A stretch of 64,000 bases of DNA, from the NCBI RefSeq assembly GCF_002119685.1, contig NZ_CP021108.1, positions 2,294,001 to 2,358,000 of the forward strand, written 5' to 3'. Source of the stretch: Bordetella genomosp. 8. GTDB taxonomy: Bacteria; Pseudomonadota; Gammaproteobacteria; Burkholderiales; Burkholderiaceae_B. Numbering within the stretch: position 1 is the first letter of the stretch; each line of letters opens with the position of its first letter. The position numbers were made by a program, and so were the translations under genes. Shown here piece after piece: positions 1 through 7,524 of this stretch. A model generated the notes under the pieces. It searched no databases. It had not been told where the DNA came from and worked only from the letters and a program-made list of their open reading frames with translations.

Positions 1-349
1 GGGCAATGACCATTTCATTGGTCGCGCCCAGCAGCAGCGTGTAGCCATCGGGCTCGGCGCGCGCGACGCGTTGCGCGCCTATCGTGCCGCCGGCGCCGCC
101 CAGGTTTTCCACCACGACCGACTGGCCCAGGCGCTTACCCATTTCCTCGCCCAACAGCCGCGCGGTCAGGTCGACGCTGCCGCCGGCGGGGTAGCCCACG
201 ATCAGGGAAATGGTGCGGGCGGGGTATTCCGCGGCGAAGGCGGCGGAGGATGCGGCAAGCGCCGAAGTGGCGCACAGATAGGCGAGCGTCCTGCGCAAGC
301 CGTGCGCGATGGATGGCTGGCGGGGTCGCCGGCAGGCGATGGCTGTCAT
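1..349 (-). CDS. Bug-family tripartite tricarboxylate transporter receptor, N-terminal part (runs off window)
   Basis: The first 116 codons of a periplasmic solute receptor of the Bug/TctC family; the rest lies beyond position 1. The protein opens with a Sec-type signal peptide of about 40 residues ending ...SSAAFA, followed by the family pattern EYPARTISLIVGYPAGG, an Asp five residues on, and the EPDGYTLLLG strand. Bug proteins bind small carboxylates or related molecules in the periplasm. The ATG is preceded by GGGAG at good spacing. It lies downstream of a LysR gene on the same strand. The 200-bp upstream region is rich in repeats and inverted half-sites, so this gene may have its own regulated promoter. 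The substrate cannot be told from sequence. Confidence 0.9.
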   Translation of the reverse strand, partial: MTAIACRRPRQPSIAHGLRRTLAYLCATSALAASSAAFAAEYPARTISLIVGYPAGGSVDLTARLLGEEMGKRLGQSVVVENLGGAGGTIGAQRVARAEPDGYTLLLGATNEMVIA

Positions 350-390
350 GGTTTTCTCCCTTGGGACCGATTGAGCGGATAAGCCGCCTC

Positions 391-430
391 TTGGAGCGTC
401 TTGGAGCGTCTTGGAACGTCTCGGAACGCA
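391..430. repeat. Four tandem copies of a 10-bp unit upstream of the Bug gene
   Basis: TTGGAGCGTC occurs twice in perfect tandem, followed by TTGGAACGTC and the more diverged TCGGAACGCA. The 10-bp period would place every copy on nearly the same face of the helix, about 40-80 bp upstream of the Bug start codon at 349. It could be a cooperative protein-binding array or simple slippage; the sequence alone does not decide. Confidence 0.75.
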
Positions 431-446
431 GGGCTATTGTCAGGCT

Positions 447-489
447 GGCACGATCGCAGGTCGTGCCGAAACGGCACAAAGGCGTGCCG
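447..489. promoter_or_regulatory. Cluster of GTGCC/GGCAC inverted half-sites, candidate operator
   Basis: GGCACGA (447-453) and TCGTGCC (461-467) form a perfect 7-bp inverted repeat. GTGCCG (463-468) also pairs with CGGCAC (472-477) around AAA. The latter pairs again with GTGCCG (484-489). The half-site centres are spaced about 16, 10 and 11 bp apart. The cluster lies between the LysR stop (550) and the Bug start (349), and no T-run follows on the minus strand. An operator for the neighbouring LysR protein is more likely than a terminator, but this is inference. Confidence 0.5.
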
Positions 490-549
490 TTTGCGCAAGG
501 ATGTCTCGTGTATCTGATACCTGCCTATCGCGGCGTTGCCGCGACGGGC

Positions 550-1464
550 TCAAGGAAGGCGCCGGGCGGTCGCCGCCCACGCGGCTTCGGCCAACTCGGA
601 CATGCGGGCGCGTGGCCGGTACAGGCGGACCTCGAAGGCAACCTCGTCGCCGCGTCCGCCCAACGCGGTCAGCGCGCCTCGCCGGCACTGGCCGACGACC
701 AGGGACCATGGCAGCCACGCCACGCCCAGTCCGTTGGTCACGGCGGTTAGCGCGGCGTCCAGCGAATCGGTGCGCATGAAGGGAGACAGCGCGTAAGGTG
801 TCGTCTCCAGGCGGTCGCCCAGGATGCGCGCCATCGCCAGGCCGCCGGCGTAGTCGATCAGCGGCGTAGGGTGGCCGCCTTCGCGCAAGGCGTGGCGCGG
901 ATTGCCTCGAAGATCCACCTGGCATACCGGCACCAGCTTGTCGGTCGCGAAGGTGATGTATCGGTAGCGCTGCGGGCTGAGCGCCACCGACATGGCGGGA
1001 TGTTCGTAGCAGCACAGGACGTCCACCTTGCCGTGCTCCAGCCTGGTGGTGAGGTCCTCCATCCTGCCTGTCGATAGTTCCACCCGCGTACCGGCCGTCA
1101 GCACCTTGGGGGCGCGATGGCGCAAGCGGGCGATCCAGTCGGTGACCAGCGTCCTGGCCAGGCTGCGTCCGGTGGCGATGCGCAATACCGCATCGCCGCC
1201 GGCGAGGGAGCCACGCATCCGGTTGCGCGCGACGCTCATGTTCTCGACCACTTGCAAGGCGGTCTTCAGCAGCGTTTCGCCCTCTGGCGTGAGTGTCGCC
1301 GGTTGCTGGCCCCGGTATACCAGAGGCGTGCCCGCCCAGGTTTCCAGCGCGCGTATGCGGCGCCCGAAGGCGGGATGCGTAACGTGACGCGCCTCCGCCG
1401 CGCGCACGAAGCTGCCGGTTCGCGCCAGCGCGATCAAGTCTTCCAGGAGTTTCAGGTCAGGCAT
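550..1464 (-). CDS. LysR-family transcriptional regulator, HypT/YjiE-like
   Basis: A 304-residue LysR regulator. The N-terminal winged helix-turn-helix (about residues 4-62) contains RAAEARHVTHPAFGRRIRAL. The pattern of His-Pro-Ala-Phe followed by Arg-Arg-Ile-Arg-Ala-Leu-Glu resembles the E. coli YjiE/HypT branch more than typical LysR proteins. The effector domain covers about residues 90-300, with the usual switch-site segment near NGLGVAWLPWSLV. It lies upstream of, and on the same strand as, the partial Bug gene, and downstream of the dienelactone-hydrolase operon. It probably controls the Bug gene through the half-site cluster between them. The YjiE-like assignment rests on recalled similarity; the inducer is unknown. 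Confidence 0.88.
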   Translation of the reverse strand: MPDLKLLEDLIALARTGSFVRAAEARHVTHPAFGRRIRALETWAGTPLVYRGQQPATLTPEGETLLKTALQVVENMSVARNRMRGSLAGGDAVLRIATGRSLARTLVTDWIARLRHRAPKVLTAGTRVELSTGRMEDLTTRLEHGKVDVLCCYEHPAMSVALSPQRYRYITFATDKLVPVCQVDLRGNPRHALREGGHPTPLIDYAGGLAMARILGDRLETTPYALSPFMRTDSLDAALTAVTNGLGVAWLPWSLVVGQCRRGALTALGGRGDEVAFEVRLYRPRARMSELAEAAWAATARRLP

Positions 1465-1600
1465 CGGGGATATTTTCGGGCGCCGGCTGCGGGACGCAGG
1501 CCACGCTTCCGTATAGCACGCCGGGCCGCCCAGTGGCCCGATCCCCGATGCTGCAAGCGGTCAGGTACGCCCGCGTGCCTGGGTGTCGTCCCCCCCAGGA

Positions 1601-2305
1601 TCAGGATAGGGCGCGCCGCAGCAGCTCGAAGGTGTGCCGGTTCGCTTGAGCGGCGGAATCCGGTTCGAAGGGCGGCTGTCCCGCGCGAGCGAATCCGTGT
1701 CCGGCCTTGGGATACACCAGCACCTCCAGGTCTTGTCCGTCCTGCTTGCGCCGTCGCATCTCGTCGGCATAGCGCAGCGGCACACGTTCGTCCAGCGCGC
1801 CGAAGTGGAACGCCGCCGCACCCCCAATGGCCGGGGTTTCGTCGAAATAGTCGTCCAGGTCGATGCTGTAGTAGCCGACCGCGGCGTCGACGGCGTGGCG
1901 GGCGGCGGTCAGGAAGGCGATTTTTCCGCCCAGGCAGAAGCCCACCATTCCGACCCGCCCGTTGCTGGCCGGATGCCGCCGCAGGTATTCCACGCAGCTG
2001 ACCGTGTCCTGCACGGCGGCGTCGAAGTCCATCTTGGCGTACAGCGCGCGGCAGACCTGTTGCGAGGCCGGCGTGTATTCCAGGTAGGTACCTGGCGCCT
2101 GCCGCCAGTACAGGTCGGGCGCCAGCACCAGGAAGCCCGCGTCGGCATACTGCTGCGCGGCGGCGCGCGCCCAATCGTTCACGTTATAGGCTTCCGCCAG
2201 GAAAATGACCGCGCCGTGCGCGCCCGGTTTCCAGTTGTCCGGTTCGACCTGCCAACCCTGGAAGGTCCTGCCATCTTGCGCGGGGATGTCGGTGAAGTTT
2301 GCCAT
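1601..2305 (-). CDS. Dienelactone hydrolase family protein
   Basis: A 234-residue alpha/beta hydrolase of the dienelactone hydrolase family. Family members open cyclic dienelactones or related esters using a Cys-His-Asp triad. Here the nucleophile is C124 in GFCLGG, with D172 in LDERVP and H203 in AGHGF. The Glu that shields the cysteine in the family is kept in LAEAYN (E38). The sequence PDLYWRQAPGTYL is also characteristic. There is no signal peptide, so it should be cytoplasmic. The start has a strong AAGGAG. It is the last gene of a three-gene operon, 13 bp after the rhodanese stop. The natural substrate is unknown; linkage to a rhodanese and Bug receptor argues against a simple chlorocatechol pathway role. 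Confidence 0.9.
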   Translation of the reverse strand: MANFTDIPAQDGRTFQGWQVEPDNWKPGAHGAVIFLAEAYNVNDWARAAAQQYADAGFLVLAPDLYWRQAPGTYLEYTPASQQVCRALYAKMDFDAAVQDTVSCVEYLRRHPASNGRVGMVGFCLGGKIAFLTAARHAVDAAVGYYSIDLDDYFDETPAIGGAAAFHFGALDERVPLRYADEMRRRKQDGQDLEVLVYPKAGHGFARAGQPPFEPDSAAQANRHTFELLRRALS

Positions 2306-2318
2306 GCGTGCGTCTCCT

Positions 2319-4055
2319 TCAGGCGTGTGCTTTTTCCGGCGGGCGGGGCATCGAGAATGTATATCCGTCTACCTCCAGCTGGGCGAGCAGGCCCTTTTCC
2401 CAAGCCAGATAGCGCTGCATGGCTTCCTTGTTGCCTCTGCGCCGGTCGTGCATCCAGTACAGGGTGTCGATGCGTGCGGCCTGTGGCAAGGCGTCTTCTT
2501 CCTGGCTGGCGACCGCGTGGCCGTCGAGTCGCCATGCGTCGATGCCGCCGCGCACCACTTTCACCCGCTCCTGGTGACCCGGGACGAGTTCCCGGAGATC
2601 CAGGGCGGCGAGTTCCGCGGCACGTCCATCGTGCGAGAACAGCACCAGCGTACGGTCCTGCCGCAGCAGATCGGCCACGGGTGCCAACGCCGCGCGGCTG
2701 GCCCATATCGACCCTGGAGGATGGGCCTGCAGGTAGTCGGCGCTGCGATCCAGGCTGATCGCGATCGCGCCTTGGGCAATGGCGGCGGCGGCTTCGCGCG
2801 GGCTGATGTGCGCCACGTCCGAAACGGCGACGCCGGTGTCGCCGGCTTGCGTGGCCACCGTTACACGGGCCGCTTCGTCTGCGCTTTTTGCCCCGCTGTT
2901 GAGCAGGGCTTGTGCGGCGGTGTCGGGCTGCTGCGCCCGCCCCGCGTCGCCCTGGTAGATCAGGGTATACGCATCCCAGTTCATGCAGCGCAGCCAGTGG
3001 CAGACCACGGCGGACCGGGTCCCATCGCTGTCGATGACGACCACGCGGGCGCCCAGGGTGCCCAGCCAGCGGTCGGTGGCTTGCAGGAGTTGCCCCCCGG
3101 GCGCATGGCGGGCGCCTTCGTAGTGGCCGGCGTTGTATTCCTCCGCGGTGCGCACGTCGAGCAAGAGGGTGGTGCGCGCCGGATCGGCCAGCCATTGCCG
3201 CACGGTGGACGGTTCCAGCTGGGTGACGCCGTATTGCTGCCGGATGCGTGCCGCGCGCTGTTCAGCGCGCTGCCGGGTTTGCGGTGTGGGCGATTCGTAG
3301 CCTTGCAGCAGGCCGGCCTCCAGGGGCAGGCCGGCCAGCTTCCAGCCATGGTTGCCGTCGGCGAGCGCGACGACGCGATTGGGGACGCCGGCGTTGATCA
3401 GCGATTGCGCGCCGATGATGCCGCGCGTGCGTCCCCCGCAGGCGACCACTACCAGCGTGTCCCTGGATGGCACCAGATCGTCGAATCGATAGATCAGCTC
3501 CGCGCTCGGGCAGCTTGCGGCGCGCGGCACATGATTGGCCGCGTGCTCGTTCACGGTGCGGGGGTCCAGGACCTGTATGTCCGCTTCCTTTTCCAGCAAC
3601 GACGCAAGTTCCCGCGGACCGATGCTGGGCGTGTGGAAATGATGCTCCACCCATTCGCCGAATGCCTTGCTGGCTACGAAAGTGCCCTGGAACAGTTGGT
3701 GGCCGGCGGCTTCCCAGGCGGCGATGCCGCCTTCGAACACGGCAACGTCGGTATATCCGATGGCCCGGAGGCGGCGGGCGGCGCGCGCGGCGATATCGCC
3801 GCCATGGTCCACCGCGACCACCCGGCAGGTCTTGCGCGGCACCAGGACAGGGGCCTGAAGCTCGAGCAGGCTATAGGGAATATTCACCGCCAGGAGCATG
3901 TGTCCCATGCCGAACTGGCCTTCTTCGCTGACGTCCACCAGCGCCAGTTCATTGCCGTCGCCCAGCATGGCTTTCAGCTGGGCCGCGGATACGGATCGTG
4001 GTTTTTCGCGTTCGACAGGGGAAGCGGACATGCCGGAATATTCCTCGATGGTCAT
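2319..4055 (-). CDS. Multidomain rhodanese-like sulfurtransferase (four rhodanese repeats)
   Basis: A 578-residue cytoplasmic protein made of four rhodanese-like domains at about residues 20-118, 144-242, 281-371 and 415-513, plus a C-terminal tail. Rhodaneses move sulfane sulfur through a persulfide on one active-site cysteine. Only the second domain keeps it (C206, in VVVACGGRTRG). The matching position is D83 in domain 1 (AVDHGGD), D342 in domain 3 (VIDSDGTRS) and S474 in domain 4 (LFSHDGR). Each repeat still ends in a Gly-Gly-Ile/Trp or similar element. The chosen ATG overlaps the Bug stop as ATGA, implying translational coupling; an in-frame start 42 bp earlier would lie inside the Bug gene. 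The nearby CysB-like regulator supports a role in sulfur metabolism. Confidence 0.9.
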   Translation of the reverse strand: MTIEEYSGMSASPVEREKPRSVSAAQLKAMLGDGNELALVDVSEEGQFGMGHMLLAVNIPYSLLELQAPVLVPRKTCRVVAVDHGGDIAARAARRLRAIGYTDVAVFEGGIAAWEAAGHQLFQGTFVASKAFGEWVEHHFHTPSIGPRELASLLEKEADIQVLDPRTVNEHAANHVPRAASCPSAELIYRFDDLVPSRDTLVVVACGGRTRGIIGAQSLINAGVPNRVVALADGNHGWKLAGLPLEAGLLQGYESPTPQTRQRAEQRAARIRQQYGVTQLEPSTVRQWLADPARTTLLLDVRTAEEYNAGHYEGARHAPGGQLLQATDRWLGTLGARVVVIDSDGTRSAVVCHWLRCMNWDAYTLIYQGDAGRAQQPDTAAQALLNSGAKSADEAARVTVATQAGDTGVAVSDVAHISPREAAAAIAQGAIAISLDRSADYLQAHPPGSIWASRAALAPVADLLRQDRTLVLFSHDGRAAELAALDLRELVPGHQERVKVVRGGIDAWRLDGHAVASQEEDALPQAARIDTLYWMHDRRRGNKEAMQRYLAWEKGLLAQLEVDGYTFSMPRPPEKAHA

Positions 4056-5047
4056 TGTTCGGCCTGGATGTGGGAAGCCTTGATGGCCTTGGCCCACATG
4101 GCTTGTTGGTCCTGCAGATAACGAGCGAAGTCCGCAGGCGTCCCGCCCGCCGGCTCGACGCCGATCTGGGACAGGGATTCCCGGACGTCGGGTTCACGCA
4201 GGATGTCGTCGACGGCGTTATTGAGCGCGCGGACGATGGCGTCGGGCGTCCCCTTGGGAGCCATCAATCCGTACCAGGAGGGCGCGTCGAAATCGTCCAG
4301 GCCGGCCTCCTTGAATGTCGGGACATCGGGCAGCTCCTTGAGCCTGTGCCCGCCCGACACCGCGATCGCGCGCAACTTGCCGGCCTTGATCATCGGGACG
4401 ACGGACGAGGCCGTGTTGAATATCATCTGGACCTGCCCGCCGATCAGGTCGGTGACCATCTGCGAGCTGCCGCGATACGGTATGTGCGCCATGTCCAGGC
4501 CCGTGCGCAGCTTGAACATCTCGCCCGCCAGGTGCACGGAAGTGCCGACGCCGCCCGACGCGAAATTGATCTTGCCGGGATGCTTGCGCACGTAGTCCAT
4601 CAGCGAGGCCAGGTCGGACGCCGGAAACTGCAGCGAGGTGATCAGGATCACCGGCGTATCGCCGATGTGCGCCACCGGTACGAGATCGCGCAGCGGGGCA
4701 TACGGCAGGTTGGGCATCAGCGATGGATTGATCGACAACGTGACCTGGCCCAGCAGCAGCTTCTGGCCGTCCGGCGCGGCTCGTATGACGTATTCGTTGG
4801 CCGGGTTGGTGGAACCACCCGGCTTGTTCTCGACGACGAAGGTCTGGTTGAACCTGGCGCCGAGCCTGGCGCTGATCAAGCGCGCGACGCTGTCGCTGCC
4901 GCCGCCGGCGCTGAACGGGACGACGACGGTGACGGGGCCGGTCGGGTAGGTGCCCGCGACGGCCGCGCCGTGCGCGGACATCACGATGGGTATGGCCGCC
5001 AGCAAGGCAGCCAGGATTTGCCGGGACAGGCGTTGCACGATAGTCAT
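4052..5047 (-). CDS. Bug-family tripartite tricarboxylate transporter receptor
   Basis: A periplasmic receptor of about 331 residues. The signal peptide ends near SAHGAAVA-GTYP, followed by TVVVPFSAGGGSD, APDGQKLLLG, LMPNLPYAP, HIPYRGSSQMVTDLIGGQ and LPDVPTFKEAG, all typical Bug blocks. It heads the Bug, rhodanese, dienelactone-hydrolase operon. Its TGA overlaps the rhodanese ATG. The start is not certain. The ATG at 5047 has GGAGG directly abutting it, which is too close. A GTG three codons later lies 9 nt from that GGAGG and may be the true start. An in-frame ATG at 5092 would add 15 residues before the signal peptide. The ligand is unknown; context suggests a sulfur-containing organic acid. 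Confidence 0.92.
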   Translation of the reverse strand: MTIVQRLSRQILAALLAAIPIVMSAHGAAVAGTYPTGPVTVVVPFSAGGGSDSVARLISARLGARFNQTFVVENKPGGSTNPANEYVIRAAPDGQKLLLGQVTLSINPSLMPNLPYAPLRDLVPVAHIGDTPVILITSLQFPASDLASLMDYVRKHPGKINFASGGVGTSVHLAGEMFKLRTGLDMAHIPYRGSSQMVTDLIGGQVQMIFNTASSVVPMIKAGKLRAIAVSGGHRLKELPDVPTFKEAGLDDFDAPSWYGLMAPKGTPDAIVRALNNAVDDILREPDVRESLSQIGVEPAGGTPADFARYLQDQQAMWAKAIKASHIQAEQ

Positions 5048-5170
5048 CCTCCACGTTTCGAGACTTCGGTCCCTTGTGATTGTCCGCGGCATCCTAGCAC
5101 CGGCATAATGGTTTTAAATAATATGCATTTATGAAATAAAATCAGTGAAACTTATATGTGGGTGGAGACG
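5048..5170. promoter_or_regulatory. Divergent promoter region between the Bug operon and the CysB-like regulator
   Basis: This 123-bp spacer separates divergent genes. Its right half (about 5105-5155) is strikingly AT-rich for this genome, with TTTTAAATAATATGCATTTA centred on the ATGCAT palindrome. It presumably holds both promoters and the regulator's binding sites. No exact -35/-10 pair is asserted. Confidence 0.5.
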
Positions 5171-6103
5171 ATGAACATTCAACAGCTGCGGTATATCTGC
5201 GAGGTGTCCAGGCACGCGCTCAAGATATCCAAGGCGGCGGAGGTCCTGCATACCTCGCAGCCCAACATCAGCACCCAGATCAAGCTCCTGGAAGACGAAC
5301 TGGGCCTGACGATCTTCCAGCGGCAGCGCCGGCGCCTGGTGGGCGTGACGCCCGACGGGCAGAAAGTCATCGAGCGTGCGCAACGCATCCTGACCGAGGT
5401 CAACGAGATCAAGGCGATCGGCGGGGAGCAGCAGCTGGACAGCAGCGGCACGCTGGTCATCGCCGCCAGCCATACGCAGGCCAGGTTCAGGCTGCCGGCC
5501 GTGCTGCAGCGATTTCGCGAGGGCTATCCTGATGTACATATCAGCATCCGCCCGGAGAGCGGCCGCGCCATACAGGACGCGCTGGTGGCGGGGTCCGCGG
5601 ACATCGGCATACTGAGCCAGTGCAACGATGGCGGCGCCGACCTGGTGTATATCCCGTTCCAGACCTACCAGCGCATCCTGCTGGTGAACACCGGCCATCC
5701 GCTGCTGCGCAAAAGAAAGGTCAGCCTCCAGGACATCGTGCAGCATCCGATCGTGCTGTATGAGCCTTCGCAGACCGCCGAAACCTTGATGCGCACGCTG
5801 GCGCAGCTTCCGCCGCCCGGGCCGGCGCTGCTCAGGGCCACCAATGCCGACGTGGTCAAGGCCTACGTCGAGCATGGGCTGGGCGTGGCGGTGGTGCCCG
5901 ACCTGGTGTTCGACGCGCGACGGGATCCGGGGCTGAAGGCCATCGCGGTGAGCCACATTTTTCCATCCAGCACGACGTACGTGGCGGTCAGCCGCAAGCA
6001 CCATCTGCGGCGATATGCCTATTCGTTCATGGAAACGCTGGCGCCGCAGGTGACCCGCGACGTGGTGGAGCGCGCGCTGGCCACGCGCCGGTCCCGGCGC
6101 TGA
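5171..6103 (+). CDS. CysB/Cbl-like LysR transcriptional regulator
   Basis: A 310-residue LysR regulator of the CysB subgroup. Its N-terminus (MNIQQLRYICEVSRHALKIS, then AAEVLHTSQPNISTQIKLLE) follows the CysB pattern of QLRYI, a TSQP recognition helix and LEDELG. CysB proteins respond to sulfur status through O- or N-acetylserine, or sulfate-related ligands for Cbl. The ATG at 5171 is preceded by GGTGGAG; an in-frame ATG 15 bp upstream is less well placed. It is divergent from the Bug-rhodanese operon, which it probably controls together with itself. That would tie the operon to sulfur assimilation, but this is inference from family and context. Confidence 0.9.
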   Translation: MNIQQLRYICEVSRHALKISKAAEVLHTSQPNISTQIKLLEDELGLTIFQRQRRRLVGVTPDGQKVIERAQRILTEVNEIKAIGGEQQLDSSGTLVIAASHTQARFRLPAVLQRFREGYPDVHISIRPESGRAIQDALVAGSADIGILSQCNDGGADLVYIPFQTYQRILLVNTGHPLLRKRKVSLQDIVQHPIVLYEPSQTAETLMRTLAQLPPPGPALLRATNADVVKAYVEHGLGVAVVPDLVFDARRDPGLKAIAVSHIFPSSTTYVAVSRKHHLRRYAYSFMETLAPQVTRDVVERALATRRSRR

Positions 6104-6147
6104 ACGGCGAGGCCGCCGGCGGCCGGGCCGCCGCCATGCCATGCCGG

Positions 6148-7524
6148 CTAGCCGGCTGTCGCGACCAGTCTCATGCACGCCGCCAGGCCGCCAGGTTCGC
6201 CGAATCGCGACAACTTATCGAACAAGGCACGGGACTGCGCCACGGTGAACCTGTCCTGGACCAGTTCGAAGAACTTGTGCTCCAGGGTTTCCCATCCCAT
6301 GGGATTCTCGATGCTGCCGAACGCGTGCGTGACCGACTCGCTGAACTCGCGGCCATCGTCATCGACCACCACCAGCCGCGCGGAGGTCCGCGTGGCGTGT
6401 GCATCGGGAAAGAGCTCGACGCGGGCGGCCAGGGCCTGCAAGGCGGCGTCGGAAATCCGCGCGTCGCCGAAATCCTTCATGGTGCAGGCGTGCCCGCCCA
6501 GTCCCAGGGCGATGCAGAAGCGCAGGCTGAACTTCGCTTCGGTAGGCGTCTGCGCGCTGGCCCGCCCCGCGATCCTGATGGCGAGAGGATGGATGTGGGC
6601 CTGGACGCGGCGGATACGTCCGGGCACGATCCGGCTGGATAGCGCCCGGGCCGCGTCGATGGCGCCGTGTGTCAGCTGGCAGGACGCATAGGGCTTGAAA
6701 CTGTTCCTGCCCACTTCCCATGGCGGCTCGAGCAGGTCCTGGGCCATGTGGTCCAGCGTCAGATCGCGGTCCTGCAGCATGGTCTGCAGCAGGCCGTCGG
6801 GTCCATCGAGGATATCGAGCGGTCCCTGCACGGCGGCATCCGCGAGATCCGCCGCCAGCACCGCGTCGGATGCGGCGCGTCCGGCATTCAGCGGCTTCGC
6901 CATCGTTCCGAACGAGCGGGTGTATCCGGTCGCCTGCGAGACTGCCAGGGCTATCGCGTGCGCGGCCTTGATGCGATCGAAGCCGCGCGCGTGCGATACC
7001 GCGGTGGCCGCGGCGATACGCCCCAGGGTCGGCGTGGCGTGCCAGCCCTGGCGTGTCAGCCGCTCGCCCAGGCCGTGGTTGCCCAGGCGGGTGCCTGCCT
7101 GGAAGCCGATCACGAAAGCCGCCAGCAGGCGATCTTCGGGTATGCGTTGGGTTTCTCCCACGGCGAGCAGCGCCGCCCAGACAGGACCGCTGCCATGCAG
7201 GATCGAGGGCACATGGGTGTCGTCGAAGTCGAGGATGTGCGACAGCACGCCATTGCCCAGTGCCGCATCCGCCGCGCTCGCCTGGCCGCCGGTCAGGAGC
7301 GTGGCCGCGTCCGTATCCTCGACTCGCCCGACTCGCCCGGCTTGCCGCGCCCGCAGTGCTTTTGCCACGGCTGCGGCTTCCGGTTCGCGGGAGGCGCCGA
7401 TGCCGACAGCGAACCAGTCGACCAGGCATTGCCGGGCCTGGTCCAGCGCCGTGGCCGGGACACGCGCGGGATCGGTATCGGCGGCGAACGATGCGAACTT
7501 CTCGATGAGCGTTGTGGGATTCAT
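6148..7524 (-). CDS. MmgE/PrpD family protein (2-methylcitrate dehydratase-like)
   Basis: A 458-residue cytoplasmic protein of the MmgE/PrpD family, whose best-known members dehydrate 2-methylcitrate or isomerise related tricarboxylates. Family motifs are clear: LSHILDFDDTH (about 95-104), GWHATPTLG, KPLNAGRAA and FKPYASCQLTH. Length matches the family. Its ATG overlaps the TGA of the upstream Bug receptor (ATGA), so the two are co-expressed. The combination suggests that a carboxylic acid is bound in the periplasm and then dehydrated or isomerised inside. No prpB or prpC lies nearby, so this is probably not the methylcitrate cycle enzyme itself. Confidence 0.92.
   Translation of the reverse strand: MNPTTLIEKFASFAADTDPARVPATALDQARQCLVDWFAVGIGASREPEAAAVAKALRARQAGRVGRVEDTDAATLLTGGQASAADAALGNGVLSHILDFDDTHVPSILHGSGPVWAALLAVGETQRIPEDRLLAAFVIGFQAGTRLGNHGLGERLTRQGWHATPTLGRIAAATAVSHARGFDRIKAAHAIALAVSQATGYTRSFGTMAKPLNAGRAASDAVLAADLADAAVQGPLDILDGPDGLLQTMLQDRDLTLDHMAQDLLEPPWEVGRNSFKPYASCQLTHGAIDAARALSSRIVPGRIRRVQAHIHPLAIRIAGRASAQTPTEAKFSLRFCIALGLGGHACTMKDFGDARISDAALQALAARVELFPDAHATRTSARLVVVDDDGREFSESVTHAFGSIENPMGWETLEHKFFELVQDRFTVAQSRALFDKLSRFGEPGGLAACMRLVATAG

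Noticed and set aside
135..479. A small minus-strand frame overlapping the partial Bug gene
   Set aside because: It is a shadow of the Bug reading frame, which has a signal peptide, family motifs and a ribosome binding site.
6104..6147. GC-rich palindromes between the CysB-like and MmgE/PrpD genes as a terminator
   Set aside because: GGCGGC-CGG-GCCGCC (6118-6132) and GCCGGCTAGCCGGC exist, but GC-rich palindromes are common here by chance and no T-run follows on either strand.
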